A stretch of 64,000 nucleotides of DNA from Streptomyces lienomycini (GTDB lineage Bacteria; Actinomycetota; Actinomycetes; Streptomycetales; Streptomycetaceae): contig NZ_CP116257.1 in assembly GCF_027947595.1 (NCBI RefSeq), positions 3,224,001-3,288,000 of the forward strand, in the 5' to 3' direction. The stretch's first letter is position 1, and the number at the start of each line of letters is the position of its first letter. The position numbers and the translations under genes were made by a program. The notes beneath the pieces are model-generated. The model was not told the origin of the DNA, made no database searches, and saw nothing but the letters and a program-made list of their open reading frames with translations. Positions 48,974 through 58,110 of this stretch are shown here, piece after piece.

Positions 48974-50134
48974 CTACGCCCCCCACCCGGCCTGCTCGCC
49001 ACCCACCCGTTCGGCAACGACCTTCTCCGCCCACCCGCAGGAGCGATACGCCTTCATGGGCTCGGGGTCCAACCCCGACTCCTCCCGCACCTCCCGAAGA
49101 AGCGGACGCACGTCCGTGTTGTACGCGTCCATCAACACCGCGTTGGCCTCCAGCACATCCCCCGAGTCCTGCGCGGCGGCCAGCGCCGGACCGTCGACCA
49201 GCAGCGCCTTCGCCGTGGCCTCCTGCACGTTCATCACCGACCGGATGATGGCCGGGATCTTCGCCTCGATGTTGTGGCACTGGTCGAGCATGAACGCCAC
49301 GTCGGACGTGAACCCGCCGCCGCGCACCACCTCGTACATGATCCGGAACAGCTGGAAGGGGTCGGCCGCGCCGACCATCAGGTCGTCGTCCGCGTAGAAC
49401 CGCGAGTTGAAGTCGAACCCGCCGAGCTTCCCCTCCCGCAGCAGCGTCGCCACGATGAACTCGATGTTCGTGCCCGGCGCGTGGTGCCCCGTGTCGACCA
49501 CGACCTGCGCCTTCTCGCCCAGCTTCAGGCAGTGCGCGTACGCCGTGCCCCAGTCCGGCACGTCCGTCGTGTAGAACGCCGGCTCGAAGAGCTTGTACTC
49601 CAGGAGCATCCGCTGGTTCTCGCCGAGCCGCCCGTACACCTCGGCCAGGCCCTCGGCCAGCCGGTCCTGCCGGGAGCGGATGTCGTCCTGCCCGGGGTAG
49701 TTGGTGCCGTCGGCGAACCACAGTTTCAGGTCGCGCGACCCGGTCGCGTCCATGATGTCGACGCACTCCAGCAGGTGGTCGACGGCCTTCCTGCGCACCG
49801 CCGCGTCGGGGTGGCAGATGCTGCCGAGCTTGTAGTCGTCGTCCTGGAAGGTGTTGGAGTTGATCGCGCCGATGCGCACGCCCCGCTTCTCGGCGTGCGC
49901 GGCCAGCGCGGCGTAGTCCTCGACCCTGTCCCACGGGATGTGCAGGGCGACGGTCGGGGCCGCGCCGGTGAACTCGTGCACCTTCGCCGCGTCGTCCAGC
50001 TTCTCGAACGGGTCGCGTGGCACGCCGGCCTGGGCGAACACCTTGAAGCGGGTGCCCGAGTTGCCGTACGCCCACGACGGCGTCTCGACGGCCTGGGTCT
50101 TGAGCGCGGCCTTCACCGCGGCGAGCTCGGTCAC
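48974..50134 (-). CDS. rhaI: L-rhamnose isomerase
   Basis: The 386-residue protein is the TIM-barrel RhaI-type isomerase converting L-rhamnose to L-rhamnulose with a metal ion. Motifs include LHIPWDRVEDYAALAAHAEK, SNTFQDDDYKLGSICHPDAA, LWFADGTNYPGQDDIRSRQD, VVDTGHHAPGTNIEFIVATL and FDFNSRFYADDDLM, with many Asp/His ligands. GTG 50134 is the start. It leads the minus-strand rha operon and shares a 278-base divergent region with the rhamnose importer, with LacI-type operator sequences at both ends. Confidence 0.92.
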   Translation of the reverse strand: MTELAAVKAALKTQAVETPSWAYGNSGTRFKVFAQAGVPRDPFEKLDDAAKVHEFTGAAPTVALHIPWDRVEDYAALAAHAEKRGVRIGAINSNTFQDDDYKLGSICHPDAAVRRKAVDHLLECVDIMDATGSRDLKLWFADGTNYPGQDDIRSRQDRLAEGLAEVYGRLGENQRMLLEYKLFEPAFYTTDVPDWGTAYAHCLKLGEKAQVVVDTGHHAPGTNIEFIVATLLREGKLGGFDFNSRFYADDDLMVGAADPFQLFRIMYEVVRGGGFTSDVAFMLDQCHNIEAKIPAIIRSVMNVQEATAKALLVDGPALAAAQDSGDVLEANAVLMDAYNTDVRPLLREVREESGLDPEPMKAYRSCGWAEKVVAERVGGEQAGWGA

Positions 50135-50187
50135 TTCGGCGCTCCTGTGGCATCGGGTCGTGACCAGCGGTGAGGCACGACCATGTG

Positions 50188-50199
50188 TGAAACGATTCA
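50188..50199. promoter_or_regulatory. LacI-type operator before rhaI
   Basis: TGAAACGATTCA is an imperfect palindrome (TGAA/TTCA arms) 54 bases upstream of rhaI, matching the operator at 50355 in its TGAAAC half. Confidence 0.55.
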
Positions 50200-50284
50200 G
50201 AACGCGAAGTTATGAGCCGCCCGATGGGGTGTCAACCCTTCCGGCCGTTCCACGTGTTCGTGACTCGGCTGTGACCTTCGGATA

Positions 50285-50299
50285 TCGAAAGGTTTTCGA
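50285..50299. promoter_or_regulatory. inverted repeat in the rha divergent region
   Basis: TCGAAA-GGT-TTTCGA is a perfect inverted repeat between the two rha operons. It may bind the LacI regulator with reduced affinity, or a different protein. Confidence 0.4.
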
Positions 50300-50309
50300 C
50301 CCAAACCCA

Positions 50310-50339
50310 TTGACGTGACATGCCCTGACTGCGCTAACG
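50310..50339 (+). promoter_or_regulatory. candidate promoter of the rhamnose importer
   Basis: TTGACG (50310-50315) followed after 18 bases by CTAACG (50334-50339) resembles a primary sigma promoter. It lies 75 bases before the ABC ATPase and just upstream of an operator-like repeat. Confidence 0.45.
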
Positions 50340-50354
50340 TCCCGGCAACCGAGT

Positions 50355-50366
50355 TGAAACCTTTCA
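50355..50366. promoter_or_regulatory. LacI-type operator before the rhamnose importer
   Basis: TGAAA-CC-TTTCA is a perfect palindrome with a two-base centre, 16 bases downstream of the candidate -10 hexamer, so a bound repressor would block the start. Confidence 0.6.
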
Positions 50367-50412
50367 CGACGCCGTGAGGGCCGTCCCGCCCGGCGTCGTC
50401 GAGGAGCCCCCA

Positions 50413-51930
50413 ATGACCCACCCGTCCGACACGGGTACGGCCCCGGTTCTGGCGCTCAGGGACGTCTCCAAGTCCTTCGGCGCGGTCCGTGCGCTGCGGG
50501 ACGTCTCCCTGGAGCTGTTCCCCGGCGAGGTGCACGCCCTCGCCGGAGAGAACGGCGCCGGAAAGTCGACCCTCATCAAGACGCTGGCCGGAGTGCACCG
50601 GCCGGACGCCGGCCAGGTGCTGCTCGACGGCACGCCGGTCGTGTTCCACGGCCCCGGCGACGCCCGCGACGCCGGCATCGCCGTGATCTACCAGGAGCCC
50701 ACCCTCTTTCCCGACCTCTCGATCGCCGAGAACATCTTCATGGGCCGCCAGCCGCGCCGCGCCCTCGGCCGCATCGACCACAGGGCGACCCGCGCCGCCA
50801 CCGCCGAACTGATGCTGCGCCTCGGGGTCGAACTCGACCCCGACCGGCCCGCGCGCGGCCTGTCCATCGCGGACCAGCAGATCGTGGAGATCGCCAAGGC
50901 GCTCTCCTTCGACGCCCGCGTCCTCATCATGGACGAGCCGACCGCCGCCCTCACCGGCAGCGAGGTGGCCCGGCTCTTCGGCGTGGTGCGCACCCTGCGC
51001 GAACAGGGCGCCGCGGTGCTGTTCATCTCCCACCGCCTGGAGGAGATCTTCCGGATCTGCGAGCGGGTCACCACCCTGCGCGACGGTGCCTGGATCGCCA
51101 GCGAGCCTCTGGAGGGCATGGCCGAGGACGACCTGGTGCGCCGCATGGTCGGCCGCGACCTCGACGAGCTGTACCCCAAGCAGGAGGTCACCCCGGGCGA
51201 GAAGGCCCTCAGCGTGCGCAGGCTGACCCGCGAGGGCGTCTTCACCGACGTCTCCTTCGAGGTGCGGCGCGGCGAGATCGTAGCCCTCGCCGGACTCGTC
51301 GGCGCCGGACGCACCGAGGTCGCCCGCGCCGTCTTCGGCGTCGACCGCTGGGATGCCGGGGAGGTCGAGGTCGACGGGAAGCCGCTCGTCAACGGCGCCC
51401 CCTCCACCGCGATGGCCGCCGGCCTCGCCCTCGTCCCGGAGGACCGCCGCGCCCAGGGCCTGGTGATGGACATGTCCATCGAGCGCAACATCGGCCTCAC
51501 CGGCCTGCGCACGACCGTGCGGGCCGGCCTCGTGGACCGGGGCGCCGAACGCAGCCGCTCCCTCGACTGGGCGGTCAAGCTCCAGGTCAAGTACGCCCGC
51601 ATCGCCGACACCGTCGCCACCCTCTCCGGCGGCAACCAGCAGAAGGTCGTCCTCGCCAAGTGGCTGGCCACCGGCCCCAAGGTGCTGATCGTCGACGAGC
51701 CCACCCGCGGCATCGACGTCGGCACCAAGGCCGAGGTGCACCGGCTTCTCTCGCAGCTGGCCGCCGACGGCGTGGCCGTCCTGATGATCTCCTCCGACCT
51801 GCCCGAGGTCCTCGGCATGGCCGACCGCGTCCTGGTGATGCACGAGGGCCGGCTGACCGCCGAGATATCCCGCACCGACGCCACCGAGGAGACCGTGATG
51901 GCCGCAGCCACGGGGAGGGCCGCCGCATGA
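50413..51930 (+). CDS. rhaT: rhamnose ABC importer, double ATPase subunit
   Basis: The 505-residue protein has two ATPase domains as in CUT2 sugar importers. The first has GENGAGKST and [12 protein letters not shown]; the second has a degenerate Walker A ([18 protein letters not shown]) but a full signature [16 protein letters not shown] and [17 protein letters not shown]. Only the first site is likely to be fully catalytic, a family feature. ATG 50413 has GAGGAG ahead of it. It overlaps the first permease gene as ATGA and drives rhamnose uptake. Confidence 0.9.
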   Translation: MTHPSDTGTAPVLALRDVSKSFGAVRALRDVSLELFPGEVHALAGENGAGKSTLIKTLAGVHRPDAGQVLLDGTPVVFHGPGDARDAGIAVIYQEPTLFPDLSIAENIFMGRQPRRALGRIDHRATRAATAELMLRLGVELDPDRPARGLSIADQQIVEIAKALSFDARVLIMDEPTAALTGSEVARLFGVVRTLREQGAAVLFISHRLEEIFRICERVTTLRDGAWIASEPLEGMAEDDLVRRMVGRDLDELYPKQEVTPGEKALSVRRLTREGVFTDVSFEVRRGEIVALAGLVGAGRTEVARAVFGVDRWDAGEVEVDGKPLVNGAPSTAMAAGLALVPEDRRAQGLVMDMSIERNIGLTGLRTTVRAGLVDRGAERSRSLDWAVKLQVKYARIADTVATLSGGNQQKVVLAKWLATGPKVLIVDEPTRGIDVGTKAEVHRLLSQLAADGVAVLMISSDLPEVLGMADRVLVMHEGRLTAEISRTDATEETVMAAATGRAAA

Positions 51931-52967
51931 CGGTCACCGCACCCGACCAGGCCCCCGTGGCCGACGTGCCCAAGGCCGGTGCCACCCGCCTGGTGGACCG
52001 CATCTTCAAGATGCGCGAACTCGCCATCCTGCTCGTCTTCCTGGTGATGATCGCCGTCACCCAGGCCGGCAACAGCGAGTTCCTGTCCGAGCAGGGCATC
52101 AAGGACCTGCTGCTGAACGCCACCATCCTCGTCCTGGTCGCCACCGGGCAGTCCCTGGTCGTCATCACCCGCAACGTCGACCTGTCCGTCGGCTCCACCC
52201 TCGGCATCAGCGCCTTCGCCGCCGGCACCTACCTCCAGGGCGGCGGCAACCCGGTCGTGGCCGTGCTGCTCGCCGTGCTGACGGGCGTCGGATTCGGCCT
52301 GCTCAACGGTGCGCTGGTCAGCCTCGGCCAGGTGCCCGCCCTGGTCGTCACCCTCGGCACCCTCTACATCATCCGCGGCATCGACTCCATCTGGGTCGGC
52401 TCCCGGCAGATCACCGCGGCCGACCTGCCCGGCGGCTTCGTCGACTTCGGCTCCGGCGGCATCTCCGCCGTGCCGTGGCTGGCCATGATCGCCCTCGCGG
52501 TGCTCGTCGCCACGGCGTACTACCTCAAGCAGTTCGGCAGCGGACGCGAGCTGTACGCCCTCGGCTCCAACCCGGAGGCCGCCCGGCTGGCCGGCATCCC
52601 GGTCCGCAAGCGGATCCTGGCCGCCTACACGTTCTGCGGTGCCCTCGCCGGACTCGCCGGCGCCCTCTACCTCGCCCGGTTCGGCAACGTCGACTCCGGC
52701 ACCGGCAACGGCTACGAACTGACCGTCGTCAGCGCCGTGGTGGTCGGCGGCGTCGTCTTCACCGGCGGCTCCGGCAGCGTGTACGGCGCGGCGCTCGGCG
52801 CGCTGCTGCTGACCTCCATCAACAGCGTGCTGCCCGCCCTCGGCGTCAGCTCGGTGTGGGTGCTGGCCATCAACGGCATCCTGCTCATCCTCGCCATCGC
52901 CGTCGACCGGATCGTCGCGCTGCGCGTGGCCAACGCCCTGAAGAAGAGGAACGCCCGCCATGGCTGA
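51927..52967 (+). CDS. rhaP: rhamnose ABC importer permease 1
   Basis: The 346-residue membrane protein is a CUT2 permease with about ten helices, from [20 protein letters not shown] at about residue 31 to [20 protein letters not shown] at the end. The conserved region [20 protein letters not shown] with [19 protein letters not shown] lies in the typical cytoplasmic loop for ATPase contact. ATG 51927 overlaps the ATPase stop. Paired with the next gene, it forms a heterodimeric pore. Confidence 0.9.
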   Translation: MTVTAPDQAPVADVPKAGATRLVDRIFKMRELAILLVFLVMIAVTQAGNSEFLSEQGIKDLLLNATILVLVATGQSLVVITRNVDLSVGSTLGISAFAAGTYLQGGGNPVVAVLLAVLTGVGFGLLNGALVSLGQVPALVVTLGTLYIIRGIDSIWVGSRQITAADLPGGFVDFGSGGISAVPWLAMIALAVLVATAYYLKQFGSGRELYALGSNPEAARLAGIPVRKRILAAYTFCGALAGLAGALYLARFGNVDSGTGNGYELTVVSAVVVGGVVFTGGSGSVYGAALGALLLTSINSVLPALGVSSVWVLAINGILLILAIAVDRIVALRVANALKKRNARHG

Positions 52968-53973
52968 CAGCTCCCTCGCGCGCGCCGTCCGCTGGGACAC
53001 GGTCGTCGGCGCTCTCCTCGTGGTCGTGCTGCTGCTCTCCTTCGGCTTCGTCGACGGGTTCGGCAACGCCCTCAACCTGTCCTTCCTCATCGGCAACACC
53101 CTGCCGATCGCGCTCATCGCCCTGCCGATGACGCTGCTGGTCGTCTCCGGCGAGATCGACCTGTCGGTCGCCTCCACCGCGGGCCTGTCCGGCGCGGTGA
53201 TGGGCGCCCTGTGGAACCAGGGCATGACCATCGAGGCGATCATCCCGATCTGCCTGCTGCTCGGCGTGGTCTGCGGTCTGGTCAACGGCCTCCTGGTCAC
53301 CCGGCTCGGACTGCCCTCCCTCGCCGTCACCATCGGCACCATGGCCGCCTACCGGGGCATCGCGCAGATCGTGCTCGGCTCCGACGCGGTGACCGACTTC
53401 CCCGCGCAGTACCTGGACTTCGCGGCCGGACGCATCGGCGACACCTTCCTCCCGTACGCGTTCCTGCCGTTCCTGGTGCTGCTGGCCATCGCCGTCGTCG
53501 CCCTGCACGCCACGCCGATGGGTCGGTCGCTGTTCGCCATCGGGGCCAGCGAGGAGGCCGCCCGCTTCGCCGGCATCCGGGTCAAGCGGCAGAAGCTGGT
53601 CCTGTTCACGCTGACCGGGCTGATGTCGTCCCTCACCGGCGTCTTCTGGGCCCTGCACTACGCCAGCGCCCGCTACGACAACGCCACCGGCCTCGAACTC
53701 TCCGTCGTCGCCGCCGTACTCCTGGGCGGCATCGACTTCGACGGCGGCAAGGGCACCCTCGGCGGCGCGATCGCCGGTGTGTTCCTGCTCGGCGCGCTGC
53801 AGAACGTCATGAGCCTGAAGGACGTCTCCGCGCAGTCGCAGATCGTCGTCACCGGCGTCCTGCTCGTCCTGTCCGTGCTCGGCCCCCGGGTCGCACGGCA
53901 GATCTCCCTCGCGAGAGCCGGACGCAGGGCGGTATCGGCGCCCCCGTCCAAGGCCCCCGCGCCGACCCCGTAA
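52960..53973 (+). CDS. rhaQ: rhamnose ABC importer permease 2
   Basis: The 337-residue protein is the second CUT2 permease. Helices include ALLVVVLLLSFGFVDGFGNA, LIGNTLPIALIALPMTLLVV and LLVLSVLGPRVA near the end; the coupling loop reads AIGASEEAARFAGIRVKRQK. It overlaps the first permease by eight bases. Homology to its neighbour is clear but distant, as expected for paired permeases. Confidence 0.9.
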   Translation: MADSSLARAVRWDTVVGALLVVVLLLSFGFVDGFGNALNLSFLIGNTLPIALIALPMTLLVVSGEIDLSVASTAGLSGAVMGALWNQGMTIEAIIPICLLLGVVCGLVNGLLVTRLGLPSLAVTIGTMAAYRGIAQIVLGSDAVTDFPAQYLDFAAGRIGDTFLPYAFLPFLVLLAIAVVALHATPMGRSLFAIGASEEAARFAGIRVKRQKLVLFTLTGLMSSLTGVFWALHYASARYDNATGLELSVVAAVLLGGIDFDGGKGTLGGAIAGVFLLGALQNVMSLKDVSAQSQIVVTGVLLVLSVLGPRVARQISLARAGRRAVSAPPSKAPAPTP

Positions 53974-54013
53974 CCCTGTCACCGGCTCCGTCCACCCTCA
54001 GAAGGAACCCACC

Positions 54014-55096
54014 ATGCGCAAGTCGTCCATCCGCCGCACCTGCGCGGCGCTCGCCGCCGTCACCTCCCTCGCCCTGGCCGCCACCGCCTGCGGCGGCACC
54101 ACGAAGGAGGACGTCAAGGACGAGGGCGGCAAGGCCGCCACGGCGGGCAAGGCCGACCCGAACGCCGAGACGAAGAAGGGGCTGACCGTCGGCTTCCTGC
54201 CCAAGCAGGTCAACAACCCCTACTTCACCGTCGCCGACAAGGGCGGCGAGAAGGCCCTCAAGGAGCTGGGTTCCAGCTACAAGGAGGTCGGCACCTCCAG
54301 CGGCACCGACACCGCCGGCCAGGTCTCCTACGTCAACACACTCACCCAGCAGCAGGTCGACGCCATCGCCGTCTCCGCGCAGGACCCGGGCGCGCTGTGC
54401 ACCGCGCTCAAGCAGGCCATGAAGAACGACATCAAGGTCGTCACCTACGACTCGGACGCCAACCCCGACTGCCGCAACGCCTTCATCTCCCAGGCGTCCG
54501 CCGACGACATCGGCCGCACCCAGGTGCAGCAGATGGCCGAGCAGATCGGCAACAAGGGCGAGATCGCGATCCTGTCCGCCGCGCAGACCGCGACGAACCA
54601 GAACGCCTGGATCGAGATCATGAAGGACGAGCTGAAGGATCCGAAGTACAAGGACATCAAGCTGGTCAAGGTCGCCTACGGCGACGACGACGCCCAGAAG
54701 TCCTTCCAGCAGACCCAGGGCCTCCTCCAGGAACACCCGAACCTGAAGGGGATCATCTCCCCGACCACCGTCGGCATCAAGGCCGCCGCCCAGTACCTGT
54801 CCGGCTCCAAGTACAAGGGCAAGGTCAAGCTGACCGGCCTCGGCACGCCCAACGACATGCGCAACTACGTCAAGAACGGCACCGTCGAGGCGTTCGAGCT
54901 GTGGGACCCGGCCAAGCTCGGCGAACTGGCCGCCCGCACCGCCGTCGCCCTGTCCTCCGGCCAGATCACCGGCAAGGAGGGCGAGACCTTCAAGGCCGGC
55001 GCGCTGGGCGAGTACACCATCGGCAAGGACGGCGTGATCAACCTCGGCAAGCCGACCGTCTTCAACGCCGGCAACATCGACCAGTTCGACTTCTAG
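54014..55096 (+). CDS. rhaS: rhamnose-binding lipoprotein
   Basis: The 360-residue protein has a lipoprotein signal (LAAVTSLALAATACGG, Cys near residue 21) and a periplasmic-binding-protein fold of the ribose/rhamnose type (LTVGFLPKQVNNPYFTVADK, DAIAVSAQDPGALCTALKQA, VVTYDSDANPDCRNAFISQA, IISPTTVGIKAAAQYLSGSK). It should capture rhamnose outside the cell and deliver it to the two permeases. It lies 40 bases after rhaQ with AGAAGGA upstream of the start. Confidence 0.9.
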   Translation: MRKSSIRRTCAALAAVTSLALAATACGGTTKEDVKDEGGKAATAGKADPNAETKKGLTVGFLPKQVNNPYFTVADKGGEKALKELGSSYKEVGTSSGTDTAGQVSYVNTLTQQQVDAIAVSAQDPGALCTALKQAMKNDIKVVTYDSDANPDCRNAFISQASADDIGRTQVQQMAEQIGNKGEIAILSAAQTATNQNAWIEIMKDELKDPKYKDIKLVKVAYGDDDAQKSFQQTQGLLQEHPNLKGIISPTTVGIKAAAQYLSGSKYKGKVKLTGLGTPNDMRNYVKNGTVEAFELWDPAKLGELAARTAVALSSGQITGKEGETFKAGALGEYTIGKDGVINLGKPTVFNAGNIDQFDF

Positions 55097-55133
55097 TCCC
55101 CGTCTCGGGACTCTCGTACGGGAGCGGTACTTC

Positions 55134-55454
55134 ATGCAGCGCGTCTGTTTCCTGCTCAAGGTCCGCCAGGACCGCATCGCGGAGTACCGCGAACGCCATG
55201 CCGCCGTGTGGCCGGAGATGTGCGAGGCGCTCTCCGCCACCGGCTGGCACAACTACTCGCTCTTCCTGCGCGACGACGGCCTGCTCGTCGGCTACCTGGA
55301 GACCGAGGACTTCGCCGCCGCCCAGGCCGGCATGGAGGCCACCGAGGTCAACGGCCGCTGGCAGGCGGAGATGGGCCCCCTGTTCGAGTCCCTCGACGGG
55401 GCCCGCCCCGACGAGGCGATGAAGCCCCTCACCGAGGTGTTCCACCTCGCCTGA
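55134..55454 (+). CDS. rhaM: L-rhamnose mutarotase
   Basis: The 106-residue protein is the YiiL/RhaU family mutarotase that interconverts alpha- and beta-L-rhamnose. Motifs: QRVCFLLKVRQDRIAEYRER, HAAVWPEMCEALSATGWHNY with the catalytic His, LFLRDDGLLVGYLETEDFAA and the C-terminal LTEVFHL. It closes the importer operon; the next gene, a LacI regulator, follows after about 90 bases. Confidence 0.93.
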   Translation: MQRVCFLLKVRQDRIAEYRERHAAVWPEMCEALSATGWHNYSLFLRDDGLLVGYLETEDFAAAQAGMEATEVNGRWQAEMGPLFESLDGARPDEAMKPLTEVFHLA

Positions 55455-55543
55455 CCGGGTGCCGGTCGGGGCGGCCCGGTACTGTGTGAAGGTCCTGCGG
55501 CCGCCCCCCCCCACATCCACCCGACCTCGGAGGTCCCTGCCCG

Positions 55544-56569
55544 ATGGCCCATTCCGTGGGTATCAAGGATGTCGCCCGCGCCGCCGGAGTTTCCGTGGGC
55601 ACGGTCTCCAACGTCATCAACCGCCCCGACACCGTCGCCACCGAGACACGCGCGCGCGTGCTGTCCGCGATCGAGCGGCTGGGCTACGTCCGCAGCGAGT
55701 CCGCGCGCCAGCTGCGCGCGGGCCGCAGCCGGATCATGGGGCTGCTCGTCCTCGACATGGGCAACCCCTTCTTCGTCGACCTCGCGCGCGGCGCCGAGCG
55801 CGCCGCACGCCAGGCCGGACTCGGCGTGATGGTCTGCAACAGCGCCCAGAACCCGGGCGAGGAGGCCGAGTACCTGTCGCTCTTCGCCGAGCAGCGGGTG
55901 CGCGGCGTCCTGCTCACCCCCGCCGACGCCACCGGCCGCAACATCGAGGGCTTCCGGCGCCACCACATCCCCTTCGTGCTGGTCGACCGGGTCGCCGAGG
56001 GGACCACCGAGTGCTCGGTCTCCGTCGACGACGTCGCGGGCGGCGCGCTGGCCGTGCGCCACCTCGTGGACGCCGGGCACCGCTCCCTCGCCTACGTCAG
56101 CGGACCGCCCGGCCTCAACCAGGTCCGCGACCGGCGCACCGGTGCCCTCGCCGCGCTCGCCGAGGCCGGACTCGGCCCCGAAGCGCTGCGTGAACTGCCC
56201 ACCGAACGGCTCGACGTCGCCGCCGGCCGGGACGCCGGCGCCCGCCTCCTCGGCCTCGCCGACCGGCCGACCGCCGTCTTCTGCGCCAACGACCTGCTCG
56301 CCCTCGGCGTCCTCCAGGCCATGTACGCCGCCGGGGTCGGCGTCCCCGACGACCTCGCGATCGTCGGCTACGACGACATCGAGTTCGCCGCCGCCGCGGC
56401 CGTCCCGCTCACCTCCGTGCGCCAGCCCGCCGTCACCATGGGCGCCATGGCCGCCGAGCTGCTCCTGGAGGAGACCGAACTCGAGGGCACCGACCGCACC
56501 CACCCGCACCGTCGGGTCGTGCTCCAGCCGGAACTGGTGGTGCGGCGCTCCAGCCTCGCCGCACGCTGA
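55544..56569 (+). CDS. LacI-family regulator of the rhamnose locus
   Basis: The 341-residue protein has a LacI HTH (IKDVARAAGVSVGTVSNVIN, about residues 6-25), hinge to about 60 (LRAGRSRIMGLLVL) and the sugar domain ending with IVGYDDIEFAAAAAVPLTSV. It follows the mutarotase in the same direction. Its position and the TGAAAC-type palindromes flanking the divergent rha promoters suggest that it represses both operons until rhamnose is present, but the effector has not been shown here. Confidence 0.88.
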   Translation: MAHSVGIKDVARAAGVSVGTVSNVINRPDTVATETRARVLSAIERLGYVRSESARQLRAGRSRIMGLLVLDMGNPFFVDLARGAERAARQAGLGVMVCNSAQNPGEEAEYLSLFAEQRVRGVLLTPADATGRNIEGFRRHHIPFVLVDRVAEGTTECSVSVDDVAGGALAVRHLVDAGHRSLAYVSGPPGLNQVRDRRTGALAALAEAGLGPEALRELPTERLDVAAGRDAGARLLGLADRPTAVFCANDLLALGVLQAMYAAGVGVPDDLAIVGYDDIEFAAAAAVPLTSVRQPAVTMGAMAAELLLEETELEGTDRTHPHRRVVLQPELVVRRSSLAAR

Positions 56570-56644
56570 CCGACCACTCAGCAGAGCATCCGGCACGCTT
56601 GCCCGATCCCGGGGGTCGGCGGCCTCGGGACGGTGTGCTGAACT

Positions 56645-56675
56645 GGGACACGGCCGAAAGCGTCGGCCGTGTCCC
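56645..56675 (+). terminator. terminator after the rhamnose regulator
   Basis: GGGACACGGCCGA (56645-56657) and TCGGCCGTGTCCC (56663-56675) form a perfect 13-bp stem with a five-base loop, between the LacI and aminopeptidase genes. Confidence 0.75.
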
Positions 56676-56740
56676 CTCCGTCCGCCAGATCTGCGCCGCC
56701 ACCTTCGCACCGTCAGGTCCGTCCGCCCCCGGGAGCCCCG

Positions 56741-58042
56741 TTGAGCGTCAGCTACCGCCAGCCAGGCGTCGTCCTCACCGACCGCCGTTTCACCGTGCCC
56801 CTCGACCACGCCGACCCCGCCGGGGAGACGATCGAGCTGTTCGCCCGCGAGGTCGTCGCGAGCGACAAGGCGGGCCAGGACCTTCCGTGGCTGGTCTACC
56901 TCCAGGGCGGCCCCGGCTTCGGGGCGAACCGTTTCATCGGCCGTCCCGCCTGGCTCGGCCGCGCCCTGAAGGAGTACCGCGTCCTGCTCCTGGACCAGCG
57001 CGGCACCGGCGCCTCCACCCCGGCCAACCGCCAGACGCTCCCGCTGCGCGGCGGCCCCGCCGAGCAGGCCGACTACCTCACCCACTTCCGTGCCGACGCC
57101 ATCGTCCGCGACTGCGAGGCCATCCGCCCCCAGGTCACCGGCGGCGCCCCCTGGGCCGTCCTCGGCCAGAGCTTCGGCGGCTTCTGCACCGTCGCCTACC
57201 TGTCGCTGGCCCCCGAGGGCCTGAGCACCGCCCTGATCACCGGCGGCCTGCCCTCCCTCGACGCCCACGCAGACGACGTCTACCGGGCCGCCTTCCCCCG
57301 CATCGAGCGCAAGGTGGCCGCGCACTACGCCCGCTACCCGCAGGACGTCGAGCGTGCCCGCCGCATCGCCGACCACCTCCTCACCCACGACGTGGTCCTG
57401 CCGAACGGCTACCGGCTCACCGTGGAGGCCTTCCAGTCCCTCGGCATCCTCCTGGGCGGCAGCGAGGGCAGCCACCGCCTGCACTTCCTCCTGGAGGACG
57501 CCTTCGTCCCCGCCCCCGGCGGACCCGAGCTGTCCGACTCCTTCCAGGAGCAGGTCCAGGGCCAGCTGTCGTACGCCGGCCACCCCCTCTACGCCCTCGT
57601 CCACGAGGCCATCTACGGCCAGGACGCGCGCCCCACCGCCTGGTCCGCCGAGCGGGTCCGCGCCGAGTTCCCCCGCTTCGACGCCGCCAAGGCCCTCGCG
57701 GGCGACGAGCCGCTGCTCTTCACCGGCGAGTCCGTCCACCCCTGGATGTTCGACTCCGACCCGGCGCTGCGCCCGCTGCGCGAAACGGCCGAAGCGCTCG
57801 CCGCCCGCACCGACTGGACGCCGCTGTACGACCCCGCCCGCCTCGCCGCCAACGAGGTGCCCGCCGCCGCGGCCGTCTACCACGACGACATGTACGTCGA
57901 CACCGCCCACGCCCTCGCCACCGCCCGCACGGTCCGGGGCCTGCGCACCTGGGTGACCGACGAGTTCGAGCACGACGGCGTACGGGCCGGCGGCCCCCGC
58001 GTCCTGGACCGGCTGCTCGCCCTCGCCCGCGACGAGGCGTAG
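56741..58042 (+). CDS. prolyl aminopeptidase-type alpha/beta hydrolase
   Basis: The 433-residue protein is a proline iminopeptidase-like alpha/beta hydrolase. The oxyanion loop LVYLQGGPGFGANRFIG lies at about residues 48-64, then LLLDQRGTGASTPAN, the nucleophile elbow WAVLGQSFGGFCTVAYL at about 145, and the late Asp and His in DEFEHDGVRAGG. It should remove N-terminal proline from peptides. TTG 56741 is preferred, with GGGAG upstream; the ATG-like frame start at 56669 runs over the terminator. It stands alone. Confidence 0.88.
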   Translation: MSVSYRQPGVVLTDRRFTVPLDHADPAGETIELFAREVVASDKAGQDLPWLVYLQGGPGFGANRFIGRPAWLGRALKEYRVLLLDQRGTGASTPANRQTLPLRGGPAEQADYLTHFRADAIVRDCEAIRPQVTGGAPWAVLGQSFGGFCTVAYLSLAPEGLSTALITGGLPSLDAHADDVYRAAFPRIERKVAAHYARYPQDVERARRIADHLLTHDVVLPNGYRLTVEAFQSLGILLGGSEGSHRLHFLLEDAFVPAPGGPELSDSFQEQVQGQLSYAGHPLYALVHEAIYGQDARPTAWSAERVRAEFPRFDAAKALAGDEPLLFTGESVHPWMFDSDPALRPLRETAEALAARTDWTPLYDPARLAANEVPAAAAVYHDDMYVDTAHALATARTVRGLRTWVTDEFEHDGVRAGGPRVLDRLLALARDEA

Positions 58043-58110
58043 GGGCGAAGGCCGACGGGCCGCGCCCGAATTCCGGGTGGGCGGCGGGCGGCACGGGTTA
58101 GTGTGCGGGC

